This document shows positions 22,880 to 32,760 of a stretch of 64,000 nucleotides of DNA, one piece after another. A program made the position numbers and the translations under genes. Source of the stretch: Kitagawia praeruptora (taxonomy: Eukaryota > Streptophyta > Magnoliopsida > Apiales > Apiaceae); assembly GCA_037693485.1 (NCBI GenBank), contig CM075345.1:4233501-4297500 (forward strand). The letters are read 5' to 3'. Numbering within the stretch: position 1 is the stretch's first letter; every line of letters starts with the position of its first letter. The notes under the pieces are model-generated. The model was given only the letters and a program-made list of their open reading frames with translations, ran no database searches and had not been told where the DNA came from.

Positions 22880-23894
22880 TAATTTGCATGGCATAAATAT
22901 AAATTAAATTGCAAAAATTTTAAATTAAGAAAAATGAAAACTTATCTTGATATTTTATGAATAGTCAGAATGATTTCGGAGAGCTTCCAAATTTTTTTTT
23001 TCTTCTATTACTGTGTCGCTCCTCTTCTTCAATTTCCGAGCCTCTGGTTTTTAATTTTTAAACAGCTTCCGACTTTTATCATGCTAGTCCACATGCTTAA
23101 CCTTTGAGTTAAGCTTCGATTTTTCCGACGGGTCCCGGGACAAATTCCATGCACATGCTTTGATTTTTTCATCCGATCTCCTGCTGCTTCACCATGTTCG
23201 AATTATATGAATTTAAAATAAAGCCCATAATTTATGACATAATTTATGCGCAATCAAAAATATAAATTTTTAAACATACATAAAATTTAAAATATAAAAT
23301 ATATATTATATGAATATTTAAATAATAATAATAATAATCTGCATGACATAAATATTATTGAAATTGTTAAAAATTTAAAATTAGAAAAAACGAAAACTTA
23401 TCTTTTGTTTTTTTTTCTTTACGTGCCTGCCTCTGGTTTTCCTCGTCGCGTGTCCAATGGCGTCCGGTGGCTATTTTTCTTGCTAATTATTGCGGGTCCC
23501 ACTAAATTATATGCAAACCTTTTCTCTTTTGTCGGCGCGCGTGAACCTTTCATGGTTGTCTTTAACCTTCCCTGCCCTGGTCACATCAAGCATATTTTTT
23601 TTTCTTGCATGCGCGTGTACCTCCTGTATACTATATCATGTACATACTTGTCTTCTTTTGCTGATTAATTGGCCACAAATTCCATGTACGCCTCAAATTT
23701 TATAAACATGGTTTTGCTTCGTTCTTTTTTCGATGAGCCTGTTGCTGTTTGTCGATTAACCGATAATAATATTATAAAATTTAGAATAAGAAAACCACCG
23801 CCTCCACCATTCTACTCCTCCATTAAAATCGCCTAAAATCCAATATATCCCCCGTGCATATGAATTGATTGTCCTCCACAATCAAAAAATATAG
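22560..23894 (-). other. AT-rich interior of the nested element
   Basis: No coding frame is supported. Partial duplications are visible: the block with TCATAATTTATG and GCGCAATAAAAATATAAATTT occurs around 22770 and again near 23240. Serves as leader between the primer-binding site and the repeats. Confidence 0.6.
22831..22879. repeat. (AAT)n microsatellite
   Basis: About sixteen AAT units; a shorter run lies near 23323-23337. Confidence 0.95.
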
Positions 23895-23911
23895 CCCTCC
23901 TTCTAGCGCCA
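23895..23911 (-). other. primer-binding site of the nested element
   Basis: The minus strand reads TGGCGCTAGAAGGAGGG, two bases from the LTR, as in Tat-2 and Tat-3. Confidence 0.85.
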
Positions 23912-23913
23912 AT

Positions 23914-24379
23914 TGTTAACGGAGGAATTTGGTGATAACAAATTTGGAGGTTGCTGGAATAACGAATTATGAAAATAGGGGGATTTGGGTTTTCGGATGT
24001 TTGGGGCTGGACTTGAGAGGTGTATCGACTTGTTAGATGTGTCGGATCCTTTTTCAAGATGCCTGCGTACCTTATATTTATAAGGATCAAGCCAACGCAG
24101 TTCTGTTAAAAAAGGATTGGTTTTTAATCCCTATGATTGTTAAGGGATGTATTTTGGGAATTAGTAGATTTTATCTCTTTAAATTATATTCGCGTTGGGA
24201 TACCTTCCTGATTTGAAGGATATCGTTTGGAGATATTTTCTATCATTAATTGATTGGGATTGATTCTTTCCTCGTTTCAGAGAGAGGAAATAATTAACTT
24301 GGGGGTTAAGTTAATTATTACTAGATTCGTATTTGGAAATTTGGGAGATAATAGAGGCAACCGAAATTATGCCGTAACA
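23914..24379 (-). repeat. 5' LTR of the nested element
   Basis: Same length and ends as the copy at 20713-21178; three base differences were noticed. Confidence 0.93.
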
Positions 24380-24384
24380 GACAC

Positions 24385-24890
24385 CTATAAAAAATTTCAG
24401 AGTTTATTTTTAAATCATTGCTAGTAAACACTACCAGCTAGTAATGCTTCGAGCATTACTAGCTCAAAATTCCTCCTCCTCACAAAGGTACTTCCTTCTC
24501 ATAAAATCCCTCCTCACAAAAAAAAAAAAAATTAAAAAAATTAAAAAAAAATTACATCCTTCTCCCAAAATTCCTCCTCCTCACAAAAATGCATTTCTCC
24601 TCAAAAAAAAAAAAAAAATGCATTCCTCCTTAAAACTCTTCCTCCCCGCAAAAATGCATTCTTTCTCAAAATTCCTCCTCCCCACAAAAAGTACTTCCTT
24701 CTCAAAATTCCTCCTTCCCACAAAAATGCATTCCTCCTCACAAAGGTACTTCCTTCTCATAAAATCCCTCCTCACAAAAAAAAAAATATATACTTCCTTC
24801 TCCTAAAATTCCTCCTCCGCACAAAAAAAAAAAAATTAAAAAAAAACAAAAACAAAAAAAAAAACCTCCCTCATTCTTACACAAACATCC
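24385..24890 (+). repeat. Tat-2 3' region: TTCCTCCTCCYCACAAAA repeats
   Basis: Blocks such as TTCCTCCTCCTCACAAA and CTTCCTTCTCATAAAATCC alternate with runs of 8-15 A. About ten imperfect units; no gene. Confidence 0.75.
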
Positions 24891-25216
24891 AAAAAAAAAA
24901 TTAAGGCCATTGCTAACGGGCATTATCTGATAGCGATGCCTGGGGGGCACCAAATTCAAACTTAGTAAAATCTCGGGGGAGCACAAAATTTTGTATCCCT
25001 CCTCTAAATGTTCTTCTTTCCCTTCCAACACACTTATGAAAATACTTCATTTTTATCGCCATTGCTAGTGGGCACTCCCCACTAACAATGCTTGGGGGGC
25101 ACCAAATTCAAACTTAGTAAAATTTCATGGGACACTACATTCCTTGTCCCTCTTCCACCTCTAGCACTTATGAAAAATTCTGAGGCCATCACTAGTGGAC
25201 TTTACCCACAAGTGAT
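24417..25216 (+). repeat. four hairpin modules with following G-tract
   Basis: Inverted repeats lie at 24417-24445, 24909-24936, 25061-25089 and 25188-25216. The last three are followed by a G6 run, and two of them by GGGGGGCACCAAATTC. The stem ATTGCTAGTGG of 25061 corresponds to ATCACTAGTGG at 25188, with matching changes on the other arm. The G-tracts resemble the element's purine tract (AGTGGGGGGCAA). Confidence 0.7.
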
Positions 25217-25374
25217 GTCCGGGGGGAAACACAACTCAAAACAACCAAAAATACACTTGCATGCAGAGAAGAAAATCATGTTTCATTCATTAGGAAAAAG
25301 ATTACATTGCAAAGAAGACAAGTGAAGGACAGACCCCTCAAGTCCTCATTAGGATACAAAGAAAACATCTAAAA

Positions 25375-25710
25375 CTAAGCAACGGAAGCATCTTCATCTT
25401 CTGGCTCCTCACGGTCCATCTCATCCTCCAACTCATGCAGCTTCACCAACATAGCTTCCCGTTTGGCCATCTCCCAAGCCCTCAAGCGGTCAATCTTTTG
25501 CATGTAGAAACGGTGTAGCTGATTTTGCTCCCGGACCAGCTCCTCAATGGCCTCACAAGCTCGGGCACCAAGAGGCTCATCTATCCAAATGTCATAGTGA
25601 CACTCCCTGGTGGCGCAACGCTCAAACCTTCGACCAGCATTGCTTCCGGCCCATATGGTTTTCACAACCACAGGCATGTCACAGTAGCAAGTCTTCATCC
25701 CTCCCTCCAT
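25375..25710 (-). CDS. antisense GRF-type zinc-finger protein of Tat-2
   Basis: The 111-residue frame begins at ATG 25710. Residues 7-45 show the GRF zinc-finger pattern: CYC near the start, then GRRFERC, ECHYDIWIDE. This gives two cysteines, the G-R-F core, and a Cys plus a downstream Cys-x-x-x-W. GRF fingers are known from DNA repair and topoisomerase proteins and bind single-stranded nucleic acid. Residues 55-105 are an alpha-helical, probably coiled-coil segment with an acidic tail. The gene lies between pol and the 3' LTR, opposite to the element, and has its own TATA box. It is unrelated to the Tat-1/Tat-3 accessory gene. A nucleic-acid-binding accessory role is inferred, not shown. Confidence 0.75.
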   Translation of the reverse strand: MEGGMKTCYCDMPVVVKTIWAGSNAGRRFERCATRECHYDIWIDEPLGARACEAIEELVREQNQLHRFYMQKIDRLRAWEMAKREAMLVKLHELEDEMDREEPEDEDASVA

Positions 25711-25800
25711 TGAAGAATTTCTCAACACCTACAAGAAATGAGGAGAGAAATGAAAGATTTCAAGAAAATAAGATATCTCAACTCTTGAAGTAAACCCAAG

Positions 25801-25808
25801 TATTTATA
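25801..25808 (-). promoter_or_regulatory. TATA box of the antisense GRF gene
   Basis: The minus strand reads CCTATAAATACTT, about 90 bp before the start codon. That leaves a leader of roughly 60 bases. Confidence 0.65.
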
Positions 25809-25903
25809 GGCCTTCATCAACTAGCCGTTATAGAGAGCCGTTGAAGTTATAAATATCAAAAATCAAATCAGCATTTACTCCTCCAACCCACTAAAGTAAG
25901 TTG

Positions 25904-25919
25904 AAGGAGTGGGGGGCAA
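25904..25919 (+). other. polypurine tract of Tat-2
   Basis: AAGGAGTGGGGGGCAA lies directly before the 3' LTR. Confidence 0.85.
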
Positions 25920-26586
25920 TGATAATACCCTCCCGAAGAAAACTCTTTTATCCTTATAATGTAACTATATCTCGAGAATGCCTAGTGGACAACTTGCCAC
26001 ACCCCAAAGTTGACTAAGAAAAATAAGCTAAGGCAATGCTCCTCCTTCCGGACAAAAGGCACATTCCTCCTCCAGCACATTCAACCTCTTGGACAAAGAG
26101 CGTTCCCTCCTTCATAACATATTATCTCGAGGACCTAGCTCGTGCCTTCCTTCTCACTCCCGGACAATGTGGAGCCTTCACGAAAGTAATCACTTTGACA
26201 GTAGAAAGTGGAAGGGACATGATATTAACCAACACCTGTCTCAAGGAAGGGAGCATTCTTCTGGACAAGAGGAGGTAACACCAAACTCTATAAATACCAA
26301 GGTAAACTCACACATACAGGGGTTGAACATTCTCACACCCACTCTCACATTCTCACATTTCATATTTGCCCTCTAAAATCTCAGTCACTAGTATTTACAT
26401 TTTCCGATATTGTTTCTTGTATTCTCCACCACCAGTTACTTACTCTCACGCCGGAGGTGCTTGACGGCCACCACCCCCGGTCAAGCATTGTTTTGCAGAT
26501 ACCCTTCCGACAGCTACACCACATTTCCGTCCAAGCCTTACCGGAAGAGGGAAAAGTACGGTAGAGTGGAGCGAGGAGCATTATCA
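25920..26586 (+). repeat. 3' LTR of Tat-2
   Basis: Same length as the 5' LTR. Two differences were seen: C/A near 10200 versus 26222, and T/C near 10318 versus 26340. Confidence 0.96.
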
Positions 26587-26591
26587 GCACC
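26587..26591 (+). repeat. target-site duplication of Tat-2, right copy
   Basis: GCACC, identical to 9893-9897. Confidence 0.95.
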
Positions 26592-27036
26592 TTCATTGAT
26601 CTCCGACTTTCTTGCAAGTTCTCCCTCTCCATTTAAGTTTTAACTTGAAGCATGTGAAACAACCACATGGTTGTGAAGAAGAAAATATATCTAGCATTAT
26701 AAGAAGCTACTTGGTGCCTCTCCAACAGCCTCCATTATCACAACAGTTCATATTATTTATAAACATTAACAGTTCATATAGCTACTTGGTGCCTCTCCAT
26801 TCTATAAATTGAAGCATGTGAAACTACCAATTAGCATTATAAGAAACTTCTTAGTTGGTGCCTCTCCAACAGCCACCATTATCACAACATTTCCCCAGGT
26901 ATTTGCAAGAATCCCTCTATACTTCTCGATAACTCAGTGGCCGGTGCATTTCTTGTCTTATTATTTATAAACATTAACAGTTCATATAGCATTTATTAGT
27001 CACACAAGGTATATCTCCTTTGGTTATTTTCTTCAG
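26592..27036. repeat. host flank with short direct repeats
   Basis: TTGGTGCCTCTCCAACAGCC and AACATTAACAGTTCATATAG each occur twice (near 26710/26860 and 26760/26970). GAAGCATGTGAAAC also recurs. No gene is supported. Confidence 0.6.
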
Positions 27037-27208
27037 GTGGGGGAACAAGGACATGAAACAGATTCGAGTAGATGATACCAAAACTAAATTGCAAGATCTA
27101 AAGACTCTTCGTGATCAGAAGATGCAAGAGATTCAGAAAACTTTTGGAACTATGGGTAAAAACCTTACTGTTGGCTACGTTGGAGATGATCTGTTGTCTG
27201 GTCCCTAA
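27037..27208 (+). pseudogene. exon-like fragment, product unknown
   Basis: A splice-acceptor-like TTTTCTTCAG precedes a frame running to TAA 27206-27208. It contains DDTKTKLQDLKTLRDQKMQE and then GYVGDDLLSGP. The composition is that of real protein, with a predicted helix of charged heptads, and it could be a terminal exon. No upstream exon in frame was found before Tat-2, so it may be a gene remnant or a gene cut by Tat-2. Not recognised. Confidence 0.4.
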
Positions 27209-28751
27209 TTTACTTGGGAGTTAGTTGCATGTTCGAGAATAGTTTGGATGCTTTAATATCATGTCTACTGTGTGCTCCGAAGTCTAGCACTTTCTAGATG
27301 CCATGCCTACTGACTTTTTATCCATGTAAGCGTTTGTATGCTTGTGCTACCTCTTGTAAGATTTTGTTTCACTCTATATAAGAATTTTCTAGCATAATTT
27401 ATCAAATTTTTTGCTCTACCGTAACAATACAAGCATTTACAACTTCTGCAATTTCTGTCAACTTACTAAGATCATAGTTTTGTACATTACTGATCCGAAC
27501 TAATCTATAGTACGAAACTATAATAGTTCGTTTCTGTAAATGCTGTTTCGATTATAAACTGTGAATCAACTAACAACTTCTTCTTGTTTCTTTATACTTC
27601 CAGACATCAAATGGAGAACATTGTAATGCTTGGAGGGAGCAAACATGTGGAATCTGTTAGTACGTACCTTTAATATAGAAATACATATTTAGACAAATTT
27701 TAAGTTTGCTAAAGCAAGATTTTATAACCTATCTGGGCACCCTACCAGTAAGGCGGTTTGGACTGATTTCGCAGATTCTGGTAGTGCTGTCCGATTTGGG
27801 CGTAAATGCAGAAATATTTCTCATTATTATAATGGATCCTCACAAAAAAAGAAGTTTACACTAATAATTTTGTAAGTCATGACTTGCATAGAGAAAAATG
27901 CAGATTTAATTCAAAATTAATATTACTCTAGAAATATTCAAAATTTTCAAGAAACTTTATTGGTTATAATCAATTAAATTGCATTTGACTTACCAAGACC
28001 AAGAATTAGCCCAAAAGAATTTAAAAAGTAGGCACAAGATCACACAAATAAGGGAACCATGTAAATCTAATAACCATAACACACAAAGTAGGCCTGAAAT
28101 ACTGATGTATCTACAGATCAACCACCACTGTTATACACACATTACACATATATATACATACACATTCATACCTCAAGAATTTAAACGCATTTTATTTGCA
28201 GAAAATTTTGGCATGATTCGTTTGTAAATTTAACTAGCCCAATTAACACCAGAATCAATACAGACGAAAAAAAAAAACTCAGTAACGAAAGAAACTACAA
28301 GCCGAAATCTTAAAGAAATTGCAGACAAAAGAAAACAGAGACACCAAAATCGACAACTCGACTAACGAAACTACACCAAAAACGCAGCCAGCAACATTTC
28401 TCAGCACAAACAGCAAACGCAAACGCAGACACAAACCACAAAAAACTCAAACAGCGACAATTACAAACTCAGCGAACAAAACTCAGTACAATCAATGAAC
28501 AGCAACTCAAAATCACACCATCAAAATCGAAACCAAGACAAAACATCAAAAATGAAGAACTCGGAAACTAAGCACAACTCAACAAACACAAAACTCAAAA
28601 TAGATGATTGCCTTACATTAACATAGAATACATTGGTAACTGCCTTACATTCATAGAATACAGCTACTACAGATACTACACTAACTCCTAATACGCTACT
28701 GTAGATAGAGAATATCTTGCCAGTTGCCACAAGAACAGAACCACCTGATGA
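27209..28751. other. intergenic, no supported gene
   Basis: Mostly AT-rich sequence. The A/C-rich part 28260-28560 has no open frame on the plus strand worth calling. A minus-strand frame at 28521-28730 would be the 3' UTR of the small gene at 28752 if that gene is real. Confidence 0.5.
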
Positions 28752-28907
28752 TTAATTAATTCCATCCATATCCTGCATTTCAAGATTAATCCCACCATCC
28801 GTAGGTTGAACTTGACTTCCGCGGCGTCCACTGCACCAAATACAAACAAGCAGCACCACTGCTACAAGCACGGGAAAGACGACACCAACGATGGCCATGA
28901 TTTCCAT
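28752..28907 (-). CDS. small single-pass membrane peptide (51 aa)
   Basis: ATG 28907-28905 to TAA 28754-28752. Residues 4-25 form one hydrophobic segment (VGVVFPVLVAVVLLVCIW), followed by CSGRRGSQ and an acidic tail with EMQDMDGIN. The positive charges after the helix suggest the C-terminus faces the cytosol. A TATA box stands about 70 bp upstream. The size and the promoter support a real small gene, but I know no family for it, and it could be a captured or broken piece of a larger gene. Confidence 0.45.
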   Translation of the reverse strand: MEIMAIVGVVFPVLVAVVLLVCIWCSGRRGSQVQPTDGGINLEMQDMDGIN

Positions 28908-28976
28908 ACTCGAGTACAGGAACAGAGAAAACTTGTAAATTGAAATCTATGTAAATTATCAAAACAACAATCACTG

Positions 28977-28984
28977 TATATATA
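28977..28984 (-). promoter_or_regulatory. TATA box for the small membrane-peptide ORF
   Basis: On the minus strand GGCTATATATACAGTG, placed correctly for a start about 30 bases on and a short leader. Confidence 0.5.
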
Positions 28985-29824
28985 GCCCCAACCCCCTACA
29001 TATTGATGTTCCATTGTAGAAAATTGACAGGCTTATTAATATTTTTGCTTCTGATCAAATTGACAGGCGTATTAATATTTTTGCTTCTGATCTTGCAGGA
29101 TATGGAATTGGAAAAGTTGGGAGTGCTATATTTGGTTTGGTTAGGGGTTGTAAATTGACAGGGATGACAGGGAGCAAGCATAGTATAATTTTGTTTTATT
29201 AAATTAAGTTTGTTTTATTATTTTATGGATCGAATTAGTACTTATTCATATCAAAAATTTATTTGTGTGAAATATAAAAATATTCAAAAGTATAGCATTT
29301 TTCATTTTTCATAAATTTAAGATTTTTAAAATTTTATGAATATTTATTTTAGTTATCATCAAAATAAAAAATTATTATTTATACTCTTTAATTGTTTAAT
29401 CGATACTTTTTAACCTGTGAGCACCTGCAAACAGCCCCGTACACACTAGTCACCACACCGGTTTATTATATCTTTTACATTTATGTGCTTGTATGCATGA
29501 TTCTAAAACTCTCCGATTCCGATTAATTCCCGATTAATTCTTTGTAATGTAATTAATCGATTCAATTTTCGAAATCCGATTTGTCCTATGAATTTATTTA
29601 AACTGACATGTTTAATTGTAAATTAGATTAATATATTAAATATTATTATAATATTCAATTAATACTTCCAATTAATCCCCGGTACCCAATTAATCTCTTA
29701 AATTGGTATCCCAATCGATTTATACTAATTAATAATTTTTACAACCATGTTTGTATGCATGAATCACATTCGGACAAATTGGCATACATATAACATATGT
29801 GCTTATGAATCTTTTTATTTATAG
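28985..29824. other. AT-rich intergenic, no supported gene
   Basis: A 27-base stretch with TGACAGGC and TATTAATATTTTTGCTTCTG is duplicated at about 29025-29090. From 29500 the sequence is full of GATTAATT / ATTAATCG motifs. No gene seen. Confidence 0.5.
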
Positions 29825-29959
29825 GGTCGGATTGTCGAAGGAAAAATGGATGATCGAGAAAGTTACTTACAAGAGCAATGCAAGCAAAAGGATGACATAA
29901 TATCTTTAGGCCAAAAGGTCAAAACAATCTCTAACAAAGGCTCATTTTTGGCTTTCTAA
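29825..29959 (+). pseudogene. exon-like fragment, product unknown
   Basis: After an acceptor-like TTTATTTATAG the frame reads GRIVEGKMDDRESYLQEQCK and continues to TAA 29957-29959. It is charged and helical, like part of a coiled coil. No partner exon was found and I do not recognise it. Confidence 0.35.
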
Positions 29960-30581
29960 TTGACATGTACAAATAAAACACCCTTCCTACTTTTTGATAT
30001 ATTTGCTCACCTCATTGTTCTGACGTGTGATCTTCATCTACTTGCCTTTACACATTCCAAGTAATGTTGTGTGATATATGCGGGATCACAGAAGCAAATC
30101 CATCAGACAATGACCCTCACAATTTCTACCATTTCTTTTCTCACTGTTCACCAACACCCACTTCTTTAGCAAAAAATAAGCTATAACTAAAACATCACGT
30201 AATGTGACTAGTAAATTTTGTTTAGCACTTCTGCTGATGTAGAACATAATGATTGACCTCGAAAAAAAATGATACATTACACATATACACTATGAGAATC
30301 TATTACACCTTTACGAATTTGCAGTCTTCATTTGACATCGAAGACATAACATTGTTGCTCATTCTAATTATTTACATGATGTTTGGTCGTGTTCATTCTA
30401 AAAACGAACTTGAAATTTTTAATATTTTCCAAAAATTTAACTTGCATCATAATTAAATTAAATTTTAGTATATGTTGCACTTGCACATGCATAGTTGTTC
30501 TTATCTTAAAATTTTAGCAAAAATTTATATGTATTAATCAATTTCTTCCAGAGCAATCTACGATTTTTATTTCAAGCTGAC

Positions 30582-30598
30582 ATTATGTTCATGTAAAA
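30582..30598 (+). repeat. SINE target-site duplication, left copy
   Basis: ATTATGTTCATGTAAAA, repeated exactly at 30827-30843. Confidence 0.92.
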
Positions 30599-30826
30599 GC
30601 CAACAACATGTTGGTGCAGTGGGTTGAACCCTTGTCTCTCCTTTGTAGGAGGTCAAGGGTTCGACCCCTGGGTGTGTATGAGTTTAGTTTGTATTAGTTT
30701 TCTTTCTTTGTATTGGCGGGGTCCTTCGGAAATAATCTCCCTATTGTATAGGGGCTTGGTCTGCGTACATCTATCCTGCTCAGACATCACTTTGAGTGGT
30801 ATTATAACTGAGTAAGTTTCGTTTTT
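30599..30826 (+). mobile_element. tRNA-derived SINE, Au-SINE-like, 228 bp
   Basis: The head has an RNA polymerase III A box (TGGTGCAGTGG, 30612-30622) and B box (GGTTCGACCCC, 30658-30668) in tRNA spacing. The body includes GGTCTGCGTACATCTATCC and a TTGAGTGGTATTATAACTG tail, similar to the plant Au SINE family as I recall it. Perfect 17-bp duplications flank it. It is noncoding and copied by LINE enzymes. Confidence 0.9.
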
Positions 30827-30843
30827 ATTATGTTCATGTAAAA
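30827..30843 (+). repeat. SINE target-site duplication, right copy
   Basis: Exact copy of 30582-30598. Confidence 0.92.
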
Positions 30844-32150
30844 TCTCATTCTACTTGGAGAAAGAATTGTGATATTGGACAATACAGGTTACAGGCTAGG
30901 AAAATTAAGAAGGGAACGTAAAGTTGTAGCCAGTACTAGTGCTAGCTGCATAAAATATTTGAACTGCAAAAGTAATGTGTGATGCGGGACCACAAGATCC
31001 ATGAGACAATGACTCGTTTCTTCTTGATTGCATTGTGCTCATTAGGGGTGATCCGGTGTAAATGGTACGGTTTTTTTCCAAAATCACGGATCAATATGCG
31101 CATGTCAATATGCGCATGTCGTTTGATCAAATTTCCAAATCGTAATCGAATCATGAAATTTTAAAATCGCATAAATAACATCGCAAATAAATTTTATTTT
31201 ATTTTTTTTGTTTTAGATTACTTAGGGAAGAATTGGTCCAAGTATAAAATGATAATGTAACCTCCTTGTTACCACAATCCAAGTAGGAAATTAATTCCAT
31301 AATAAATCCGCTTCGCATAAAGGAATATATGACATACATTCCAAATGAAAAAGTAAGAATCCATGAGTTCCTACATTGATCAAATAAGAGCAACATAATT
31401 CCCATGTTAATGGATCGAATATCCGATCTGATTCGTACCTAAATTAGTTGATATGGATTCTTCCAAAAAAAATCTGACCTGATAAAGAACAGATATGTAT
31501 TTTATATGATCTGATCCGATAACAATCCGATCCGAATATATTATATTTATTATATATTTTATATATTTATGTAATATAATATATTATATATATATATATA
31601 ACATATATAATATAAAACTTTTTATATAAATAATCTTATTTTGGAATATAAATTTGGATTTGTCAATGTATATATCATAATTTTTATTTTTATTTCTTCA
31701 AAAAAATTTAAAATACTAATTTTTAAATTTAAAAAATTAAAAATATTTATATACTTTTTAAAATTTATTAAACGGATCCAAACTCATAGCTAAACTTCGT
31801 ATTCCAAATTTCGTATTCAAAAATCGAAACCATATGATGTCCAATAGCTAAGATTGCGATATGTCGTAAAAATCAAATACGTGGTGAGGGCACTGATTAA
31901 TAACTTAAATATTCAATTAATTATTTCAATTAATCCCAAAATATTCGATTAATTATTGGACAATGGCTCTATCGATTAAATCCGATTCCCGCTTTTTGCA
32001 ACATTGGTTACTCCCCTTGATTATTTTTATTATTTACTACGGAGTACATTTTTTTGAAAACTGATCAAATAATTAGGAGTTAAAAAGATTTTGGGATATT
32101 TTTCCAGAAAATATAAATAATTTTCTAACAATTTTCATCACTCTCTCCTC
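30844..32150. other. AT-rich intergenic, no supported gene
   Basis: There is a (TA)n-rich patch near 31560-31610. The region 31030-31870 has repeated TCCGATCTGAT / ATCCGATCCG motifs of the kind found in decayed hAT-type MITEs. Ends and target duplication could not be fixed, so no element is called. Confidence 0.45.
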
Positions 32151-32760
32151 CCCACGTCTCTCTCTCTCTCTCTCTCCTGAAAAACTCTCTCTCTCTCTGT
32201 TGTTACAACTTACAACATCCTCACCTCACCGAAGATCAAACCACCCAAACCCATTGTTATTGACCACCCGTGTGAGTAGCCAAACCGCTCCTCTCCTCCT
32301 CCTCCTCTATCTCTCTACCTTTTCAATTTCCGATTTCACCAAGTTCGACTTTTGAGCTTTAATCGAATTTTTCGATTGGCCTTGTTTTTGGAGTTGATTT
32401 TTATGTAAAGTTATAGATCCATGCTCGGGGAGTGCTATATACTTTTTAATTTTCTGGGCATGTTTAGTTTATATATCGCCAGTTTTTATAAGCTTTGACC
32501 GGAAATTTTTTTGTGTAATTGTTTGCAAGTTTTCTGTGTATGTATGTGTAGATCTGTGTATGTAAACCAACATAATGTTTTTTGATGTTAGATGTTATAG
32601 CTTGAAAGGGGAATGATATGTGTTAAAGTGAATGAGATTAGACCATGTATTGACGATACCGGATTGTTGCAGGCGGTCGGGAAACTTGCCGGACTCTGGA
32701 AAAGTTTTCAGATTCCGGTGAGTATTCTTGGTGTTCTTGAGGATGTTCTTGAGGGTGTGT
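32150..32760 (+). other. possible 5' end of a host gene
   Basis: A pyrimidine-rich leader is followed by a probable leader intron (TTGCAG acceptor at 32667-32672) and a 45-bp open exon (32673-32717; AVGKLAGLWKSFQIP) with donor CCGGTGAGT. GC content rises compared with the flanks. The gene could continue right of Tat-3 (57583 on), where I see no clear next exon. No product can be named. Confidence 0.3.
32158..32200 (+). repeat. (CT)n microsatellite
   Basis: Two CT runs, 32158-32177 and 32187-32200, in a pyrimidine-rich patch of the type common in plant 5' UTRs. Confidence 0.9.

Larger units (their letters stand above)
20713..24379 (-). mobile_element. nested non-autonomous Tat-like LTR element, 3.7 kb
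   Basis: Two 466-bp LTRs (20713-21178 and 23914-24379) differ at three positions by eye. They are flanked by GACAC at 20708-20712 and 24380-24384. The primer-binding site lies beside the right LTR (complement at 23895-23911) and the purine tract beside the left LTR, so it is transcribed on the minus strand. The 2.7-kb interior has no gag or pol. Its LTR edge (TGTTAACGGAGGAATTTGG), binding site, hairpin array and CGGAAGTACGG modules are shared with Tat-3, so it may borrow proteins from that family. Confidence 0.93.
9898..26586 (+). mobile_element. complete Ty3/gypsy Tat element (Tat-2), 16.7 kb
   Basis: All structural parts are present. These are two 667-bp LTRs that differ at only two positions by eye, a primer-binding site, a single open gag-pol frame of 1919 codons, a 9.5-kb 3' region, an antisense gene, a purine tract and a 5-bp target duplication. 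The integrase-RNase H order and the NGSS-type protease place it in Ty3/gypsy; the large size, long 3' region and antisense ORF fit the Tat group. A MITE and a nested LTR element account for about 4.3 kb of its length. Near-identical LTRs indicate a recent insertion, and the enzymes look intact. Confidence 0.95.

Noticed and set aside
24444..25031. Lysine- and phenylalanine-rich frames on both strands
   Set aside because: Low-complexity A and T runs produce them.
30612..30680. A tRNA gene
   Set aside because: A and B boxes are present, but no acceptor-stem pairing is visible and the SINE body and 17-bp duplications explain them.
31000..31900. A hAT-like MITE suggested by repeated TCCGATC motifs
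   Set aside because: No terminal inverted repeats or target duplication could be defined.
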